64,000 nt of DNA. Origin: Minwuia thermotolerans. GTDB taxonomy: Bacteria; Pseudomonadota; Alphaproteobacteria; Minwuiales; Minwuiaceae. Where the stretch lies: NCBI RefSeq assembly GCF_002924445.1, contig NZ_PIGG01000014.1:1-64000 (forward strand), given 5' to 3'. The notes under the pieces were generated by a model. That model was not told the DNA's origin and did no database searches. It saw only the letters and a list, made by a program, of their open reading frames with translations. This document shows positions 8,396 to 19,685 of this stretch, piece after piece; positions within the stretch are counted from its first letter, which is position 1; the number at the start of each line of letters is the position of its first letter. The position numbers and the translations under genes are program-made.

Positions 8396-9565
8396 CTACT
8401 TGTAGGGATCGGCGGCGTCGCGCAGACCGTCGCCCATGAAGTTGAACGCCAGCACGATGATGATCACCGGCGCCATGGGCCAGAGCAGCCAGGGCGTCAG
8501 CACCACGGCGTTGAGGTTCTGCGCCTCGTTGAGCAGCACGCCCCAGGAGGTGATCGGCGGCCTCAGGCCGATGCCCAGGAAGGAAAGCGCTGTCTCGCCC
8601 AGGATCATCGCCGGAATCGAGAGGGACGCCGAGGCGATCAGGTGGCTCATGAAGCTGGGCAGAAGGTGGCGGCCGATGACGCGGGTCGGACTCGCCCCCA
8701 TGAGCTGGGCCGCCACGGTGAAGTCCTCCTCGCGGAGCGCCAGCAGCTTGGAACGGACCGCGCGGGCCAGCGATGGCCAGTCGAACAGCGCCAGGATCAC
8801 CGTGATGCCGAAGAAGATCAGCAAGGGCGACCAGTTGGCCGGCAGCGCCGCCGACAGCGCCATCCACAGAGGCAGTTCGGGGAAGGAACGGATCATCTCG
8901 ATGATCCGCTGGATGATGTTGTCGACCCAGCCGCCGTAATAGCCGGAGATGCCGCCCATCACGATGCCGAGGATGAAGGACAGCGTGATCCCGAACAGAC
9001 CGACGGTGAGAGATATCCGCGCGCCATGGACGATGCGGCTGAAGATGTCGCGTCCGAGCCGGTCGGTGCCGAGCAGAAAGAACGAACCGCCCTCGGCCGG
9101 GCAGACGAAATGGAAGCTGCCGGGCACGAGGCCGAAATAATCGTAGCTGTCGCCCAGACAGAAAAAGCGCAGCGGCTGCACTTTTTCCGGGCTGGGTGTG
9201 TAGATGCGCTGACGCATCACCTCGTCCTTCTCCAGGTCGTAACCATAGACGAAGGGACCGACGAAGCTGCCGTCGTGGAACAAGTGGATCGTCTGCGGCG
9301 GCGCCAGGATGTGCTTGGCATCGCGGGTGTTGAGGTCGTAGGGCGCGATGAATTCGCTCATCAGCACCGAGAGGTAGAACAGCGCCAGCACCGCGGCTGA
9401 GATCATCGCCAGCTTGTGGCGGCGGAACTTCCACCACATGAGCTGCCACTGGGAGGCGAGGTAGAATTTCTCCTGCTCCGGCGTCAGCGTCTCGCGCGAC
9501 TGGGGGTCGAAGGGCTGATCGTCGACCCAGTGACGCAGCTTGTCCTCGGAGTCCGAAACGCTCAT
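8396..9565 (-). CDS. ABC transporter permease, DppC/OppC-like, with N-terminal extension
   Basis: 389 residues, longer than usual OppC-type permeases (about 300). After a first membrane segment (about 50-70) there is an insert of roughly 110 residues that should lie in the periplasm, then LGTDRLGRDIFSRIVHGARISL, the start of the transmembrane core. The EAA-type coupling loop AAQLMGASPTRVIGRHLLP is present. The insert resembles that of YejE-type permeases of microcin C/oligopeptide importers. The start overlaps the partner permease by 4 bases. asnB follows 18 bases downstream. The exact substrate cannot be read from the sequence. Confidence 0.9.
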   Translation of the reverse strand: MSVSDSEDKLRHWVDDQPFDPQSRETLTPEQEKFYLASQWQLMWWKFRRHKLAMISAAVLALFYLSVLMSEFIAPYDLNTRDAKHILAPPQTIHLFHDGSFVGPFVYGYDLEKDEVMRQRIYTPSPEKVQPLRFFCLGDSYDYFGLVPGSFHFVCPAEGGSFFLLGTDRLGRDIFSRIVHGARISLTVGLFGITLSFILGIVMGGISGYYGGWVDNIIQRIIEMIRSFPELPLWMALSAALPANWSPLLIFFGITVILALFDWPSLARAVRSKLLALREEDFTVAAQLMGASPTRVIGRHLLPSFMSHLIASASLSIPAMILGETALSFLGIGLRPPITSWGVLLNEAQNLNAVVLTPWLLWPMAPVIIIVLAFNFMGDGLRDAADPYK

Positions 9566-10587
9566 TTCGCTACGCCCCCGCCCAGCCGGATCCGGGGATC
9601 GAGCATCGCCAGAAGAAGGTCGGAAATCAGCATGCCGACCACGGTGAGGAACGCCAGGAACATCAGGATGGAGCCGGCAAGATACTGATCCTGGCTCTGC
9701 AGCGATTGCAGCAGGATCGGGCCGAGCGTCGGCAGCTGCATCACCACGGCGACGATGGCCGAGCCGGAAACGACGGCGGGCAGCAGGTTGCCGATGTCGG
9801 CGATGAACGGGTTCAGCGCCATGCGCACGGGGTACTTGATCAGCAGCCGGCCGGGCGGCACGCCCTTGGCGCGTGCAGTCACCACATACTGCTTCTGCAG
9901 TTCGTCCAGCAGGTTGGCGCGCAGCCGCCGGATCATGCCGGCGGTGCCTGCGGTGCCGATGACGATCACCGGCGCCACCAGATGCGCCAGCACGGAACCC
10001 GCCTTGCCGAGCGACCAGCCCTCCGAGAGGTATTCGGGGTCCATCAGGCCGCCGATGGAGACGCCGAACCAGAGATTGCCGAAATACATGATGATCAGCG
10101 CCAGCAGGAAGTTCGGCGTCGCCAGGCCGAGATAGCCGAGGAAGGTGAAGCCGTAGTCGCCGATCGAGTACTGCCTTGTCGCCGAATAGACGCCGATCGG
10201 GAACGAGACGATGTAGATGAACAGGATCGTGGTGAAATTGAGCAGCATAGACAGGAACAGACGGTCGCCGACCACATCGGCCACGGGCAGGTCCTGTTCG
10301 AAGGCCCAGCCCCAGTTGCCCTGCAGGATGCCGTCAAAGCCGTTGGGCCCCGGCCAGAGCCCGACCCACATGCCGTACTGGACGATGGCCGGTTCATCGA
10401 GGCCGTATTGCTGACGCAGGAATTCGACCCGCTCCAGCGCCGCGGCCTCGCCCTGGGCCTGCAGTTCCTTGACCAGGTTCGACAGGTAGTCGCCCTCGGG
10501 GAGCTGGATGATCACGAAGGTCACGATCGAGATCACGACCAGTGTCGGGATCATGATCAGCAGGCGATGGATGATGTAGGTGAACAT
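9562..10587 (-). CDS. ABC transporter permease, DppB/OppB-like
   Basis: 341 residues from the ATG at 10587, which begins MFTYIIHRLLIMIPTLVVIS, the standard first segment of DppB/OppB permeases. Six membrane segments and the coupling loop VVTARAKGVPPGRLLIKYPVR are visible. It should form the membrane channel with the adjacent OppC-like protein. The reading frame stays open far upstream (to 10950) inside the binding-protein gene, but the membrane segment and family length support the start given. It is 20 bases downstream of the binding-protein gene. Confidence 0.92.
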   Translation of the reverse strand: MFTYIIHRLLIMIPTLVVISIVTFVIIQLPEGDYLSNLVKELQAQGEAAALERVEFLRQQYGLDEPAIVQYGMWVGLWPGPNGFDGILQGNWGWAFEQDLPVADVVGDRLFLSMLLNFTTILFIYIVSFPIGVYSATRQYSIGDYGFTFLGYLGLATPNFLLALIIMYFGNLWFGVSIGGLMDPEYLSEGWSLGKAGSVLAHLVAPVIVIGTAGTAGMIRRLRANLLDELQKQYVVTARAKGVPPGRLLIKYPVRMALNPFIADIGNLLPAVVSGSAIVAVVMQLPTLGPILLQSLQSQDQYLAGSILMFLAFLTVVGMLISDLLLAMLDPRIRLGGGVAK

Positions 10588-10607
10588 CGTCTGGTCTCGT
10601 TCCGTCT

Positions 10608-12517
10608 TCAGCGGGCGGCGGTGCGCAGGGATTCGGGCTCGTACCAGAACGTGTCCGGATTGTAGATGCCGAAATAGGCGCCCGGATCCCAGTGGTAGAC
10701 GCCCTTCTTCGGCACATTGCGCAGGCCGCGGCGCACCACGACCGGCTGCGGTACGGAGGTGACGACGCCGATGGAGTAGACCTGCTCCACGTTGATCTCC
10801 AGCATCTCGTGCCAGATGCGGCGTTTCTCGGCGGTGTCGGTCGACAGCTTCCAGTCCTTGTAGAGCTCCAGAAGCTTCGACGGCAATTCCATGTCCGGCG
10901 GCGAGCCCATGGTGCCGCCCGATTCGTGATGCAGTCCCCATTTCGGCCACTGCAGGCCGAGCTGACTGGTCGGCGCCAGTTCCTCGGGACTCATCTCCGG
11001 CGTGGCCAGGCCCGCCTGGATGCCGTTCCAGACCGAAACCATCGCCAGGCCCGCGGACACGCGGTTGCGGAAGGTGTCGCGCTGCGAGGGCTTGATGAAC
11101 AGCTTCACGCCGACTTCGCGCCAGGTCTCGCCGATCAGTTCCAGGATGTCGATCTGCTGCGGATCCTCGCCCGAAGTCTCGACGATCACTTCCAGCTTGC
11201 GCCCGTCGGGCAGCAGGCGGATGCCGCCGCTCCGTTCCGTCAGGCCGAGTTCGTCGAGCAGTGCGTTTGCGCGCTCGGGGTCGTATTCCGCCCAGCGTTT
11301 GGCGTAGCTCTTTTCATAAAGGCGGCTGCGCGGCAGCACGGTGTTGTTCTGTTCCCGCGCATCGCCGAAATAGATCACCTCGTTGATCAGTTCCCGGTCG
11401 ATGGCGAGGGAGAGGGCGCGGCGGAACCGGACGTCGCGGAGCAGCTCTCGGTAGTATGGATCCCCGTAGTTGAGGTTGGGGAACAGAGCCATTTCCGCGC
11501 CCATGGCCGTCTCCCAGGCGTAGACGTCGTAATTGCCGCGGTCCTCGGCCTCCTTCAGGAAGGTCCAGTCCACCAGCCGGATCCCCAGCGCCTGCAGATC
11601 GGTCTGACCGGAGCCGGCCTGGGCCGGAATCAGCGCCGGCGAGGCGACGGTCAGGATCATGCGGTCCAGATAGGGAAGCTGCCGGCCGTTCTCGTCGACC
11701 TTGTGAAAGTAGGGATTGCGCACCCCCTCGAAGCGGCCCGTCGACTTGTCTTCAGTGCGGTTCTTCCAGGGCTGCAGCGTCGGCTGTTCGATGTTGTCGA
11801 AGCGGTACATCCGGTCGCGGCGGTTGTGCAGGGAGGCCCAGTTGGGCCGCTGCGCCGCCTCCACCTTGCGCGCCAGCTCTTCGGGATCGGCGTGGTTGAC
11901 GTGGAACTGCTTCAGGTAGTGGGCCGGCCGGTAGATGAACAGCGGCGAGGCGCCGGCGAGGCGCGGCAGGAACTGCGGGTTCGGCGCCGGCCAGGTATAC
12001 CGGACGGTGTATTTGTCGGGGAACTCCACCACCGGGGAATGCCCCTCGACCTGCAGATAGGCCGGAACGCCGCCGGGATTGAGTTCCTCGTTGAGGACCA
12101 GATCCTCCCAGAAATAGCGGAAATCATCCGACGTCAGCGGATGACCGTCGGACCACTTGTGTCCGCGGCGCAGGTGGAAGGTGAAGATGCGGCCTTCCTC
12201 GACCGTGAAGTCCTTCGCGATGTCGGCGACGAAATCGTAGTTCCGATCATAGCCGACCAGCCGGGCGTAGCTGTAGACTACCATGTGGCGCAGATAGCGG
12301 TCGCGCGGGATCAGGATGTTGAGATCGCCGCCATGCAGGCCGGCAGACCTGTTCTGGCCATAGCTGACCACCAGTGGCTCGTCCGGCAGCCGCTCATTGA
12401 CCGGCGGCAGTTCGCGGGACTCGACCTGCTGCTCGAACCACGGGGTTTCGATGTAGCTCTCTGCCGCCGCGCCGGTGACCGCGCTGAGCCCGACGAACAA
12501 GGCTGCGAGCCATCGGA

Positions 12518-12521
<4 letters not shown>
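10608..12521 (-). CDS. ABC transporter solute-binding protein, family 5 (oligopeptide type)
   Basis: 637 residues with a signal peptide (hydrophobic core LAALFVGLSAVTGAAA, cleaved near AAA-ES). The mature protein shows family 5 features: LRRGHKWSDGHPLTSDDF, the WSDG-x-P-x-TA/SDDF signature, and RFRRALSLAIDRELINEVIYFG near the middle. At more than 600 residues it matches YejA-like oligopeptide or microcin-C-type binding proteins rather than the shorter DppA. The ATG at 12521 overlaps the stop of the upstream ATPase gene (ATGA), showing translational coupling. It delivers its ligand to the two permeases encoded directly downstream. Ligand unknown. Confidence 0.92.
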
Positions 12522-14416
<1,895 letters not shown>

Positions 14417-14929
14417 TCAGAACGGTCCCCCAACCTGTTCGGGAAGGTCCAAGCCCATGGCGCCCGCATTCTGCCGTGTCATGGCGTCAAAACCGATTCC
14501 GCGCTCCGCGGCGGCGGAAAAGGCCGCTTCGGCCAACCGGTCGAAGTCCTGCATCGCCGAATCCACGCGTATCGCTGCGCCGCCCCCCTTGATGTTCAAT
14601 TGCATCCACCCCGACGTTCTATCGCGCCAGGTTGAATAAAATCTCAACGTCACCTCGTCCAACTCGTCCCATCGCACCGACCTCGCCAGCGGACCGCGCT
14701 GACGGACCGCCTCCGCATCGACGATCGTGACGCTCAACTGCCGCGCCACCGTCCTGACCGCAAACCCAGCAAAAAGAAGGCCAAGTGCACCGAGCAGCCA
14801 GACCATGACAGAAGAAAGTGGGACAAACAATGCCGGACCGGCAAAGACTGTGAGGCCGATCACCGCCCTGAGATAGTCTCCGCGAAGCGCCCGCGGCGGA
14901 TAGCGGTATTCCCCTGCCCCTTGGGTCAT
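14417..14929 (-). CDS. Small membrane protein with PH-like domain, function unknown
   Basis: 170 residues from the ATG at 14929, which overlaps the stop of the upstream glycosyltransferase gene by 4 bases. After a short cytoplasmic start there are two close hydrophobic segments (AVIGLTVFAGPALFVPLSSV and VWLLGALGLLFAGFAV, about 20-58). A beta-rich region follows (LSVTIVDAEAVRQRGPLARS, RWDELDEVTLRFYS), typical of bacterial PH-like (bPH) domains that sit under a membrane hairpin. I do not recognise a specific family and give no function. Its place between glycan genes and the ABC importer links the two halves of the long minus-strand run. Confidence 0.7.
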   Translation of the reverse strand: MTQGAGEYRYPPRALRGDYLRAVIGLTVFAGPALFVPLSSVMVWLLGALGLLFAGFAVRTVARQLSVTIVDAEAVRQRGPLARSVRWDELDEVTLRFYSTWRDRTSGWMQLNIKGGGAAIRVDSAMQDFDRLAEAAFSAAAERGIGFDAMTRQNAGAMGLDLPEQVGGPF

Positions 14930-16047
14930 TGGCGCGCCAGAAGGGTCTCGGCGGCGCACGTCAGCCCGTCCAGATCGACGGCGCCCGCGAAGACCGGCGC
15001 CGGAGCCGACAGCGCTGTCCGGACGGCGGCGGCGAGCGCCGGCGCAGCCAGGCCGGATTCATGCACCACGCGCAGCCCGAAGGGCGCCAGCGCCGCCGCC
15101 CGGCGCAGCTGTTCGGTCTCGCTCTCGCCTTCGAACGGTACGACCACAGCCCGGGTTCCGCACTGCATAAGATCTACGGCCGTGTTGTAACCCAGTTGGG
15201 ACACCGAAAGCACCGCCCCGCGCAGACGGGCTCGGAAATCCGGCGCCACTGATTCGAAGACCGAACCCGATGCGGCCGCCGCCCGCCATTCCTTCAACCG
15301 CGCGGACGGCGTTCCCGCGCCATGCCGGAACCGCCAGCGGTACGGAACCTTGCCGCGCAGCAACGCCGAGGCCCCGACCGCAGCCTCGAACAGCCGCTCC
15401 CCTGATGCCCCGCCACCGGCCGAGACCAGAATTTCGCCCTCGCCGGCCGGCCCCGGCATGGGCTCCGCAAGATATCCGGTGTGCACGATTCGTCCCCGGA
15501 AAGCGCCGATCCCCGGTACGCTGTCGACGATCGGCGTCAATCGGGCATCGCCATGGACCAGCAGCAGGTTGAAATACTGCTGCAGCCAGGCCAGCGCTTC
15601 GGACTCCCGAGCGGGGCGGCGGTTGACGATGTCCCGGACCGAGCAGGCGATGGTCCGGCAGCGCCCTTGCGCCTGGTCGAGCAGCGCCAGCAGTTCGAAG
15701 CGAAGCTGGCGGCGGCCGAGCGGAAAAAGTTCGATCACCAGAATGTCGGGCCGGCGTTCTTCGAAGATCGCCAGCAGTTTGTCGCGGCGGCGGCCGAGAA
15801 ACTCGTCGTCGACGTCCCGCCCCTCCCCATCGATCAGGCCGGAGAACCGCAGGTCCTTCGCCCGAACCGGCGGCAACTGGCGGAACTCGACGTCGGACGG
15901 CAGCGCGATCTGGGGCGCGGGCGGCCCGCCGGAAACCAGGGTGACCGCCGCGCCGTGCTCGGCCAGGGCGCCGGCCAGCATGGCCATGCGCTTCAGATGG
16001 CCGACGCCCAGCAGGTGCTGGACATGGATCATGACCCGATCCGTCAT
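14926..16047 (-). CDS. Glycosyltransferase family 28-like protein (GT-B fold)
   Basis: 373 residues starting MTDRVMIHVQHLLGVGHLKR. The GVGHLKR glycine/His motif at the end of the first strand is typical of MurG/GT28-like GT-B enzymes. The C-terminal half has a nucleotide-sugar-site-like segment (LSVSQLGYNTAVDLMQCGTRAVVVPF), as in UDP-glycosyltransferases. It is a relative of the protein at 20495-21712 (same GxGHLxR start, same overall plan). Its start overlaps the histidine-phosphatase gene by 4 bases. The acceptor and sugar are unknown; context suggests surface or secreted glycan assembly. Confidence 0.8.
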   Translation of the reverse strand: MTDRVMIHVQHLLGVGHLKRMAMLAGALAEHGAAVTLVSGGPPAPQIALPSDVEFRQLPPVRAKDLRFSGLIDGEGRDVDDEFLGRRRDKLLAIFEERRPDILVIELFPLGRRQLRFELLALLDQAQGRCRTIACSVRDIVNRRPARESEALAWLQQYFNLLLVHGDARLTPIVDSVPGIGAFRGRIVHTGYLAEPMPGPAGEGEILVSAGGGASGERLFEAAVGASALLRGKVPYRWRFRHGAGTPSARLKEWRAAAASGSVFESVAPDFRARLRGAVLSVSQLGYNTAVDLMQCGTRAVVVPFEGESETEQLRRAAALAPFGLRVVHESGLAAPALAAAVRTALSAPAPVFAGAVDLDGLTCAAETLLARQ

Positions 16048-16619
16048 CGCCGGAGCGGCAGGTTGATGGTGACGGGCCGCAACGCGCCGGCCGCGAAATC
16101 GAGGACCTGTCCCGCCGACCAGTCGATCTTCTCCGGCGGATCGGCGGTCATGTCCCAGCCCCAGGCGCGGGCCAGCGCCGCCCGCATGACACCCTTGTGG
16201 GTGACGAGAATGGCCCGGTCCGTGTCCAGTTCCGCCAGAAAGCCGAGCAGCCGCTCGCCCACTTCGCGCGGGGTTTCGCCGCCGGGCGGCCGCATGTCCA
16301 GCCCCCTCGCCTCCAGCGCCGCCAGACCCGCAGGGTCGTCCGCACGAAGTTCGGCGTGGGTACGGCCTTCCCATTCGCCGAAATCCATCTCCGTCAGCCG
16401 CGGTTCGATCCGCGCCCTGTCGAGTCCGAGAAGTTCGGCGGTCCGACGCGCCCGGCCGAGCGGGCTGACAAAGGCCGGGGCGCCGGCGAAGTCGGCCGGC
16501 AGGGTGTGGCCGCGTTGCTCCAGGCGGCCCTCTGCGGACAGCGGCACGTCCGTCCGGCCCTGGATGCGGCGCCCGGCGTTCCAGTCCGTGCGCCCGTGGC
16601 GGATCATCAGGATGCGCAT
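16044..16619 (-). CDS. Histidine phosphatase (phosphoglycerate-mutase-like)
   Basis: 191 residues. The catalytic RHG motif is at IRHGRTDWN (His8), the second core residues are in FGEWEGRTHAE, and the C-terminal active-site His is in LVTHKGVMRA. This is the histidine phosphatase fold, which removes phosphate from sugars, sugar phosphates or nucleotides. It overlaps genes on both sides (13 bases with the upstream glycosyltransferase, 4 with the downstream one) and is therefore embedded in the glycan gene run. A sugar-phosphate or lipid-linked intermediate is a reasonable guess for the substrate, but this is inference. Confidence 0.87.
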   Translation of the reverse strand: MRILMIRHGRTDWNAGRRIQGRTDVPLSAEGRLEQRGHTLPADFAGAPAFVSPLGRARRTAELLGLDRARIEPRLTEMDFGEWEGRTHAELRADDPAGLAALEARGLDMRPPGGETPREVGERLLGFLAELDTDRAILVTHKGVMRAALARAWGWDMTADPPEKIDWSAGQVLDFAAGALRPVTINLPLRR

Positions 16620-17689
16620 ATCCGCCCCAGGATGCTGTTGAGCCGCGCCGCGGCGGCGGCGAAGCCGTGGCGTGCGCCGGCATGTCCCCAGCCACGCTGA
16701 CGCAGACGGCTGTATAACGCGCGCTGGGTCATCACCCGCGCCAGGACACGGCCGAAGGCGACCGGGTCGCGGGGCGGAACCAGCAGCCCGTTGACGCCGT
16801 GGCGGACGACCTCGGATACCCCGCCTTCATTGCCCGCCACCACAGGCAGACCCCGCGCCGAAGCCTCGATCAGGGCCATGCCATAGGCCTCGTTGACCGC
16901 CGGCCAGACCAGCAGATCGTGTTGACGATAGACCCGCGCCAGGCGTCCGGCCGGCAGCGCGCCCACGAAATCCACCCGGCCGCGGTACGGTGCGAAGGCC
17001 TGGCGAACATGCCGGGCGGCGACGCCATCGCCCACCACGGTCAGCCGCCAGGGAAGGTGGCGTACGCCGGCGAGGGAACGGGCCAGCAGACGATAGGAAT
17101 GCAGCTTGTCGCCCGGGCGCATCATGCCGACGGCCAGCAGCCGCCGCGGCAGCCGGCCCGCCTCCCGCCTCGGCCCGGCGCGCAGGGGGGCGAACGGGGT
17201 CAGGTCGAACAGCTTCTCCGGCGCGACGATGCGAGCCAGTCCGGCCCGGTCCCGCGCGGTCAGGCAGAGCACGCCGTCGGCGCGCGCGATGGCGTCCAGC
17301 GCGGCCCGCGCGAAATGCGCGTGCGGCCCGATCAGACGCCGTGCCGAATGGCTCGCCTCGGCCACGACATAGGGGATAGACAACCGTTCGCAGATCATCG
17401 GCCCGATCAGATCCGGCGCCTTGTAGTAGACGTGATAGGTGAACCAGAGGTCCGGTGGATCCTCAAGCAGGCGCGCAGCCAGCATCGCCGCCTCCTGCCG
17501 GGCCTGGGAGACGATGCGGCCCTGCGCCGCCGCGTCGCCCGCCGCCTCCCGGGAACGCAGCCGGCTGGCCAGGAAGACCTCGTGGCCGGCGGCGCGCAGC
17601 GCGGCGATCATCTGCCGCGCCATCGCCCGGTCCCCCGAAGGACGCGGATGGTCGGGTGGCTTCAGCGGCGCGTAGAAGGCGATACGCAT
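16607..17689 (-). CDS. Glycosyltransferase, family 4-like (GT-B)
   Basis: 360 residues from the ATG at 17689. The N-terminus (MRIAFYAPLKPPDHPRPSGD) is a GT4 donor-fold start. The C-terminal half has VGDGVAARHVRQAF, VGALPAGRLARVYRQHDLLVWPA, NEAYGMALIEASARGLPVVAG and GVNGLLVPPRDPVAFG, the E-x7-E region and PRDP loop of GT4 retaining enzymes. The frame remains open upstream to 18619 inside the next gene, but the start given is at a natural N-terminus and overlaps the previous stop (TGATG). It probably adds one sugar in the pathway encoded here; no specificity can be given. Confidence 0.88.
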   Translation of the reverse strand: MRIAFYAPLKPPDHPRPSGDRAMARQMIAALRAAGHEVFLASRLRSREAAGDAAAQGRIVSQARQEAAMLAARLLEDPPDLWFTYHVYYKAPDLIGPMICERLSIPYVVAEASHSARRLIGPHAHFARAALDAIARADGVLCLTARDRAGLARIVAPEKLFDLTPFAPLRAGPRREAGRLPRRLLAVGMMRPGDKLHSYRLLARSLAGVRHLPWRLTVVGDGVAARHVRQAFAPYRGRVDFVGALPAGRLARVYRQHDLLVWPAVNEAYGMALIEASARGLPVVAGNEGGVSEVVRHGVNGLLVPPRDPVAFGRVLARVMTQRALYSRLRQRGWGHAGARHGFAAAAARLNSILGRICAS

Positions 17690-18891
17690 CACGCCGCCGC
17701 CAGCCCGAAACGCTGCGCCAGCCGGCCGATGCAGCGGTCGAGGTCGAAATCGCGTCGCACGATCTCCTCGCCCCGGCGGCCCATGCGCTCCGCCTGTCCC
17801 GGGTCGGCCAGCAATTCCTCGATTGCGGCGGCGAGTCCGGCAACGTCTCCTTCTGCGGCGAGACGACCGTTCTCCCCGTCGAGGATCAGTTCCGGAATGG
17901 CCGAGACGGCGGTCGCGACCACCGGCAGCCGCTGGCTCTGCGCTTCCACGATCACGTTGGGCAGTCCATCGCGGTCGCCGTCGCCGGTGACGCGGCTGGC
18001 GAGCGCGAACAGGCTCGCTTCCCGGCAGGCGGCCAGCACGGCCGACTGCGGCTGCGGGCCGCGCCATTCGACGCGGTCGGCGAGGCCGAGTTCGGCGGCC
18101 CTGGCCTGCAGCTTTCCGATCTCGCCGCCGCCGCCGATATGGACGAAGCGGAAGGGCGCCCGGACCCGCGCCAGGGCTTCGAGCAGATCGCCATAGCCCT
18201 TCTTCGGCACCGCCCGGCCGACCGAGAGGATCACCGGGGGCGCGGCCTTCGCCGGGGCGGACGGCGGCGGAAAGCGATTCAGGTCGAGGCCGTGATAGAC
18301 CAGTTCCACCCGGCCCTCGGGCGCCAGCGCGGCGAGGTGGTCCGCGTTCACGCCTGTGCAGGTCACGGCCCAGGCGCAGGCCGCCAGCTTCTCGCGCTTC
18401 TCCCATTCGGGGCTGGTCCAGATATCCTTGGCGTGGGCGGAGACCGACCAGGGCAGACCCCGCAGCAGTGCGGCGTATCTCGCGACCGACGCCGGCGTGT
18501 GCAGGAAATGCGCGTGCAGCCAGGCGACGTCCGGCGGAAGTTCGGCTGCCATGACGAAGGCCTGGCCCAGCCGGCGCACCCGGTTGGCGGTCGGGTCGCG
18601 GGCGAAATCGCGCTCCCACAGCTTCAGCACCTGGCCGTAGGCCGGCAGCTCGCGGCAGGCAGCGATGGCACGCCGAACCCTTTCCGGCTCCTCCCTGAGA
18701 TACTCGGGCAGATAGGCGACCGGCGCCTCGATCTCATCGTGGACCGGATGGACCGCCTGGTCGGTCGGATGGCGCAGCGACCAGATATCGATGGCGAGGC
18801 CGCGCCGCTCCAGCGCCCGGATCTCCTGTGCGATGAAGGTTTCCGACAGTCGCGGATAGCCTTTCAGGATGAACGCCGTGCGCCCCGCCAT
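17689..18891 (-). CDS. Glycosyltransferase family 4 protein
   Basis: 400 residues. The N-terminal domain begins AFILKGYPRLSETFIAQEIR, a motif common in colanic-acid/WcaL-like GT4 enzymes. The C-terminal domain has ILSVGRAVPKKGYGDLLEAL, GPQPQSAVLAACREASLFAL, GLPNVIVEAQSQRLPVVAT and GENGRLAAEGD, the full set of GT4 donor-binding elements. It should be a retaining, nucleotide-sugar-using enzyme of the cytoplasm. The gene joins the next glycosyltransferase by a TGATG overlap and follows the TylF-like methyltransferase after 11 bases. Confidence 0.92.
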   Translation of the reverse strand: MAGRTAFILKGYPRLSETFIAQEIRALERRGLAIDIWSLRHPTDQAVHPVHDEIEAPVAYLPEYLREEPERVRRAIAACRELPAYGQVLKLWERDFARDPTANRVRRLGQAFVMAAELPPDVAWLHAHFLHTPASVARYAALLRGLPWSVSAHAKDIWTSPEWEKREKLAACAWAVTCTGVNADHLAALAPEGRVELVYHGLDLNRFPPPSAPAKAAPPVILSVGRAVPKKGYGDLLEALARVRAPFRFVHIGGGGEIGKLQARAAELGLADRVEWRGPQPQSAVLAACREASLFALASRVTGDGDRDGLPNVIVEAQSQRLPVVATAVSAIPELILDGENGRLAAEGDVAGLAAAIEELLADPGQAERMGRRGEEIVRRDFDLDRCIGRLAQRFGLAAA

Positions 18892-18902
18892 CGCGCGCCG
18901 GC

Positions 18903-19685
18903 TCAGCCGGCCTTGACGGCGATCCGCGCCGCCGTGTCGATGCGGTGCAGGAAGGGCCGCCCGCCATGCTCGTCGAAATACCGGTCCGTCGCCTGCCGCG
19001 CGCCCTCATAGGCGCCGTAGTCGTCGATGATCAGGAAGCCGCCGGCCGTCAGCCTGGGGTAGAGATGAACCAGTTCGTGATAGGTCGACTGGTACCAGTC
19101 CGTATCGAGCCTGAGCAGCGCGATCTCCTCCGGCGCGCGGTCGGGGATCGTGTCCTCCACCTTGCCCTCGACATAGTCGATCATCTCCGCCGGGTAGCCG
19201 GTCGCCGCCATGTTGCGCCGGACCTCATCGAGGGGTGCATAGGCCCATTCGTTGTGATCGCCCTTCTGCTGCATCTCCCAGCGCGCGATCGTGTCGGAGC
19301 CGTCGCGCTGGCGGACGTCGATCGGGTCCGGCTTCGTCATGCCGGCGAATGTGTCGTAGAGGCGGATGCGGCGGTCGGTGACGCCCAGATGCTTCAGGGT
19401 GAGCGCGATCGTCATGGCGCTGCCGCCCTTCCAGACGCCGCATTCCACGAACTCGCCCTCGATACCGAGGCCGACGATGTGACGCGTCGCGTTGAACAGG
19501 GCGTAGACGCAGTCCGGCGTGGTCATCGTGTAATCGCCGACGCGGGCGAAGATCTCGGCGAACTCCGGTTCGACGTCACGCGGCAGCTTGATCTGGCGGT
19601 TGCGCAGCGCATGCTGGGGAAGCTTGCGGAAGGTGAAGTCGTAGCCGAACTTCAGCGCAAGCTTTTTCAGCGGTTTCGCGGACAT
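18903..19685 (-). CDS. TylF/MycF-family O-methyltransferase
   Basis: 260 residues. GEFVECGVWKGGSAMTIAL is the family's SAM-binding motif. RLYDTFAGMTKPD and LLRLDTDWYQSTYHELVHLYP carry the metal-binding Asp residues, and FLIIDDYGAYEGARQA closes the fold. TylF and MycF methylate hydroxyls of deoxysugars in macrolide biosynthesis; relatives occur in many surface-glycan loci. Position among three glycosyltransferases makes O-methylation of a sugar residue the likely job. The stop and start codons of this and the PhyH-like gene overlap by one base. Confidence 0.88.
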   Translation of the reverse strand: MSAKPLKKLALKFGYDFTFRKLPQHALRNRQIKLPRDVEPEFAEIFARVGDYTMTTPDCVYALFNATRHIVGLGIEGEFVECGVWKGGSAMTIALTLKHLGVTDRRIRLYDTFAGMTKPDPIDVRQRDGSDTIARWEMQQKGDHNEWAYAPLDEVRRNMAATGYPAEMIDYVEGKVEDTIPDRAPEEIALLRLDTDWYQSTYHELVHLYPRLTAGGFLIIDDYGAYEGARQATDRYFDEHGGRPFLHRIDTAARIAVKAG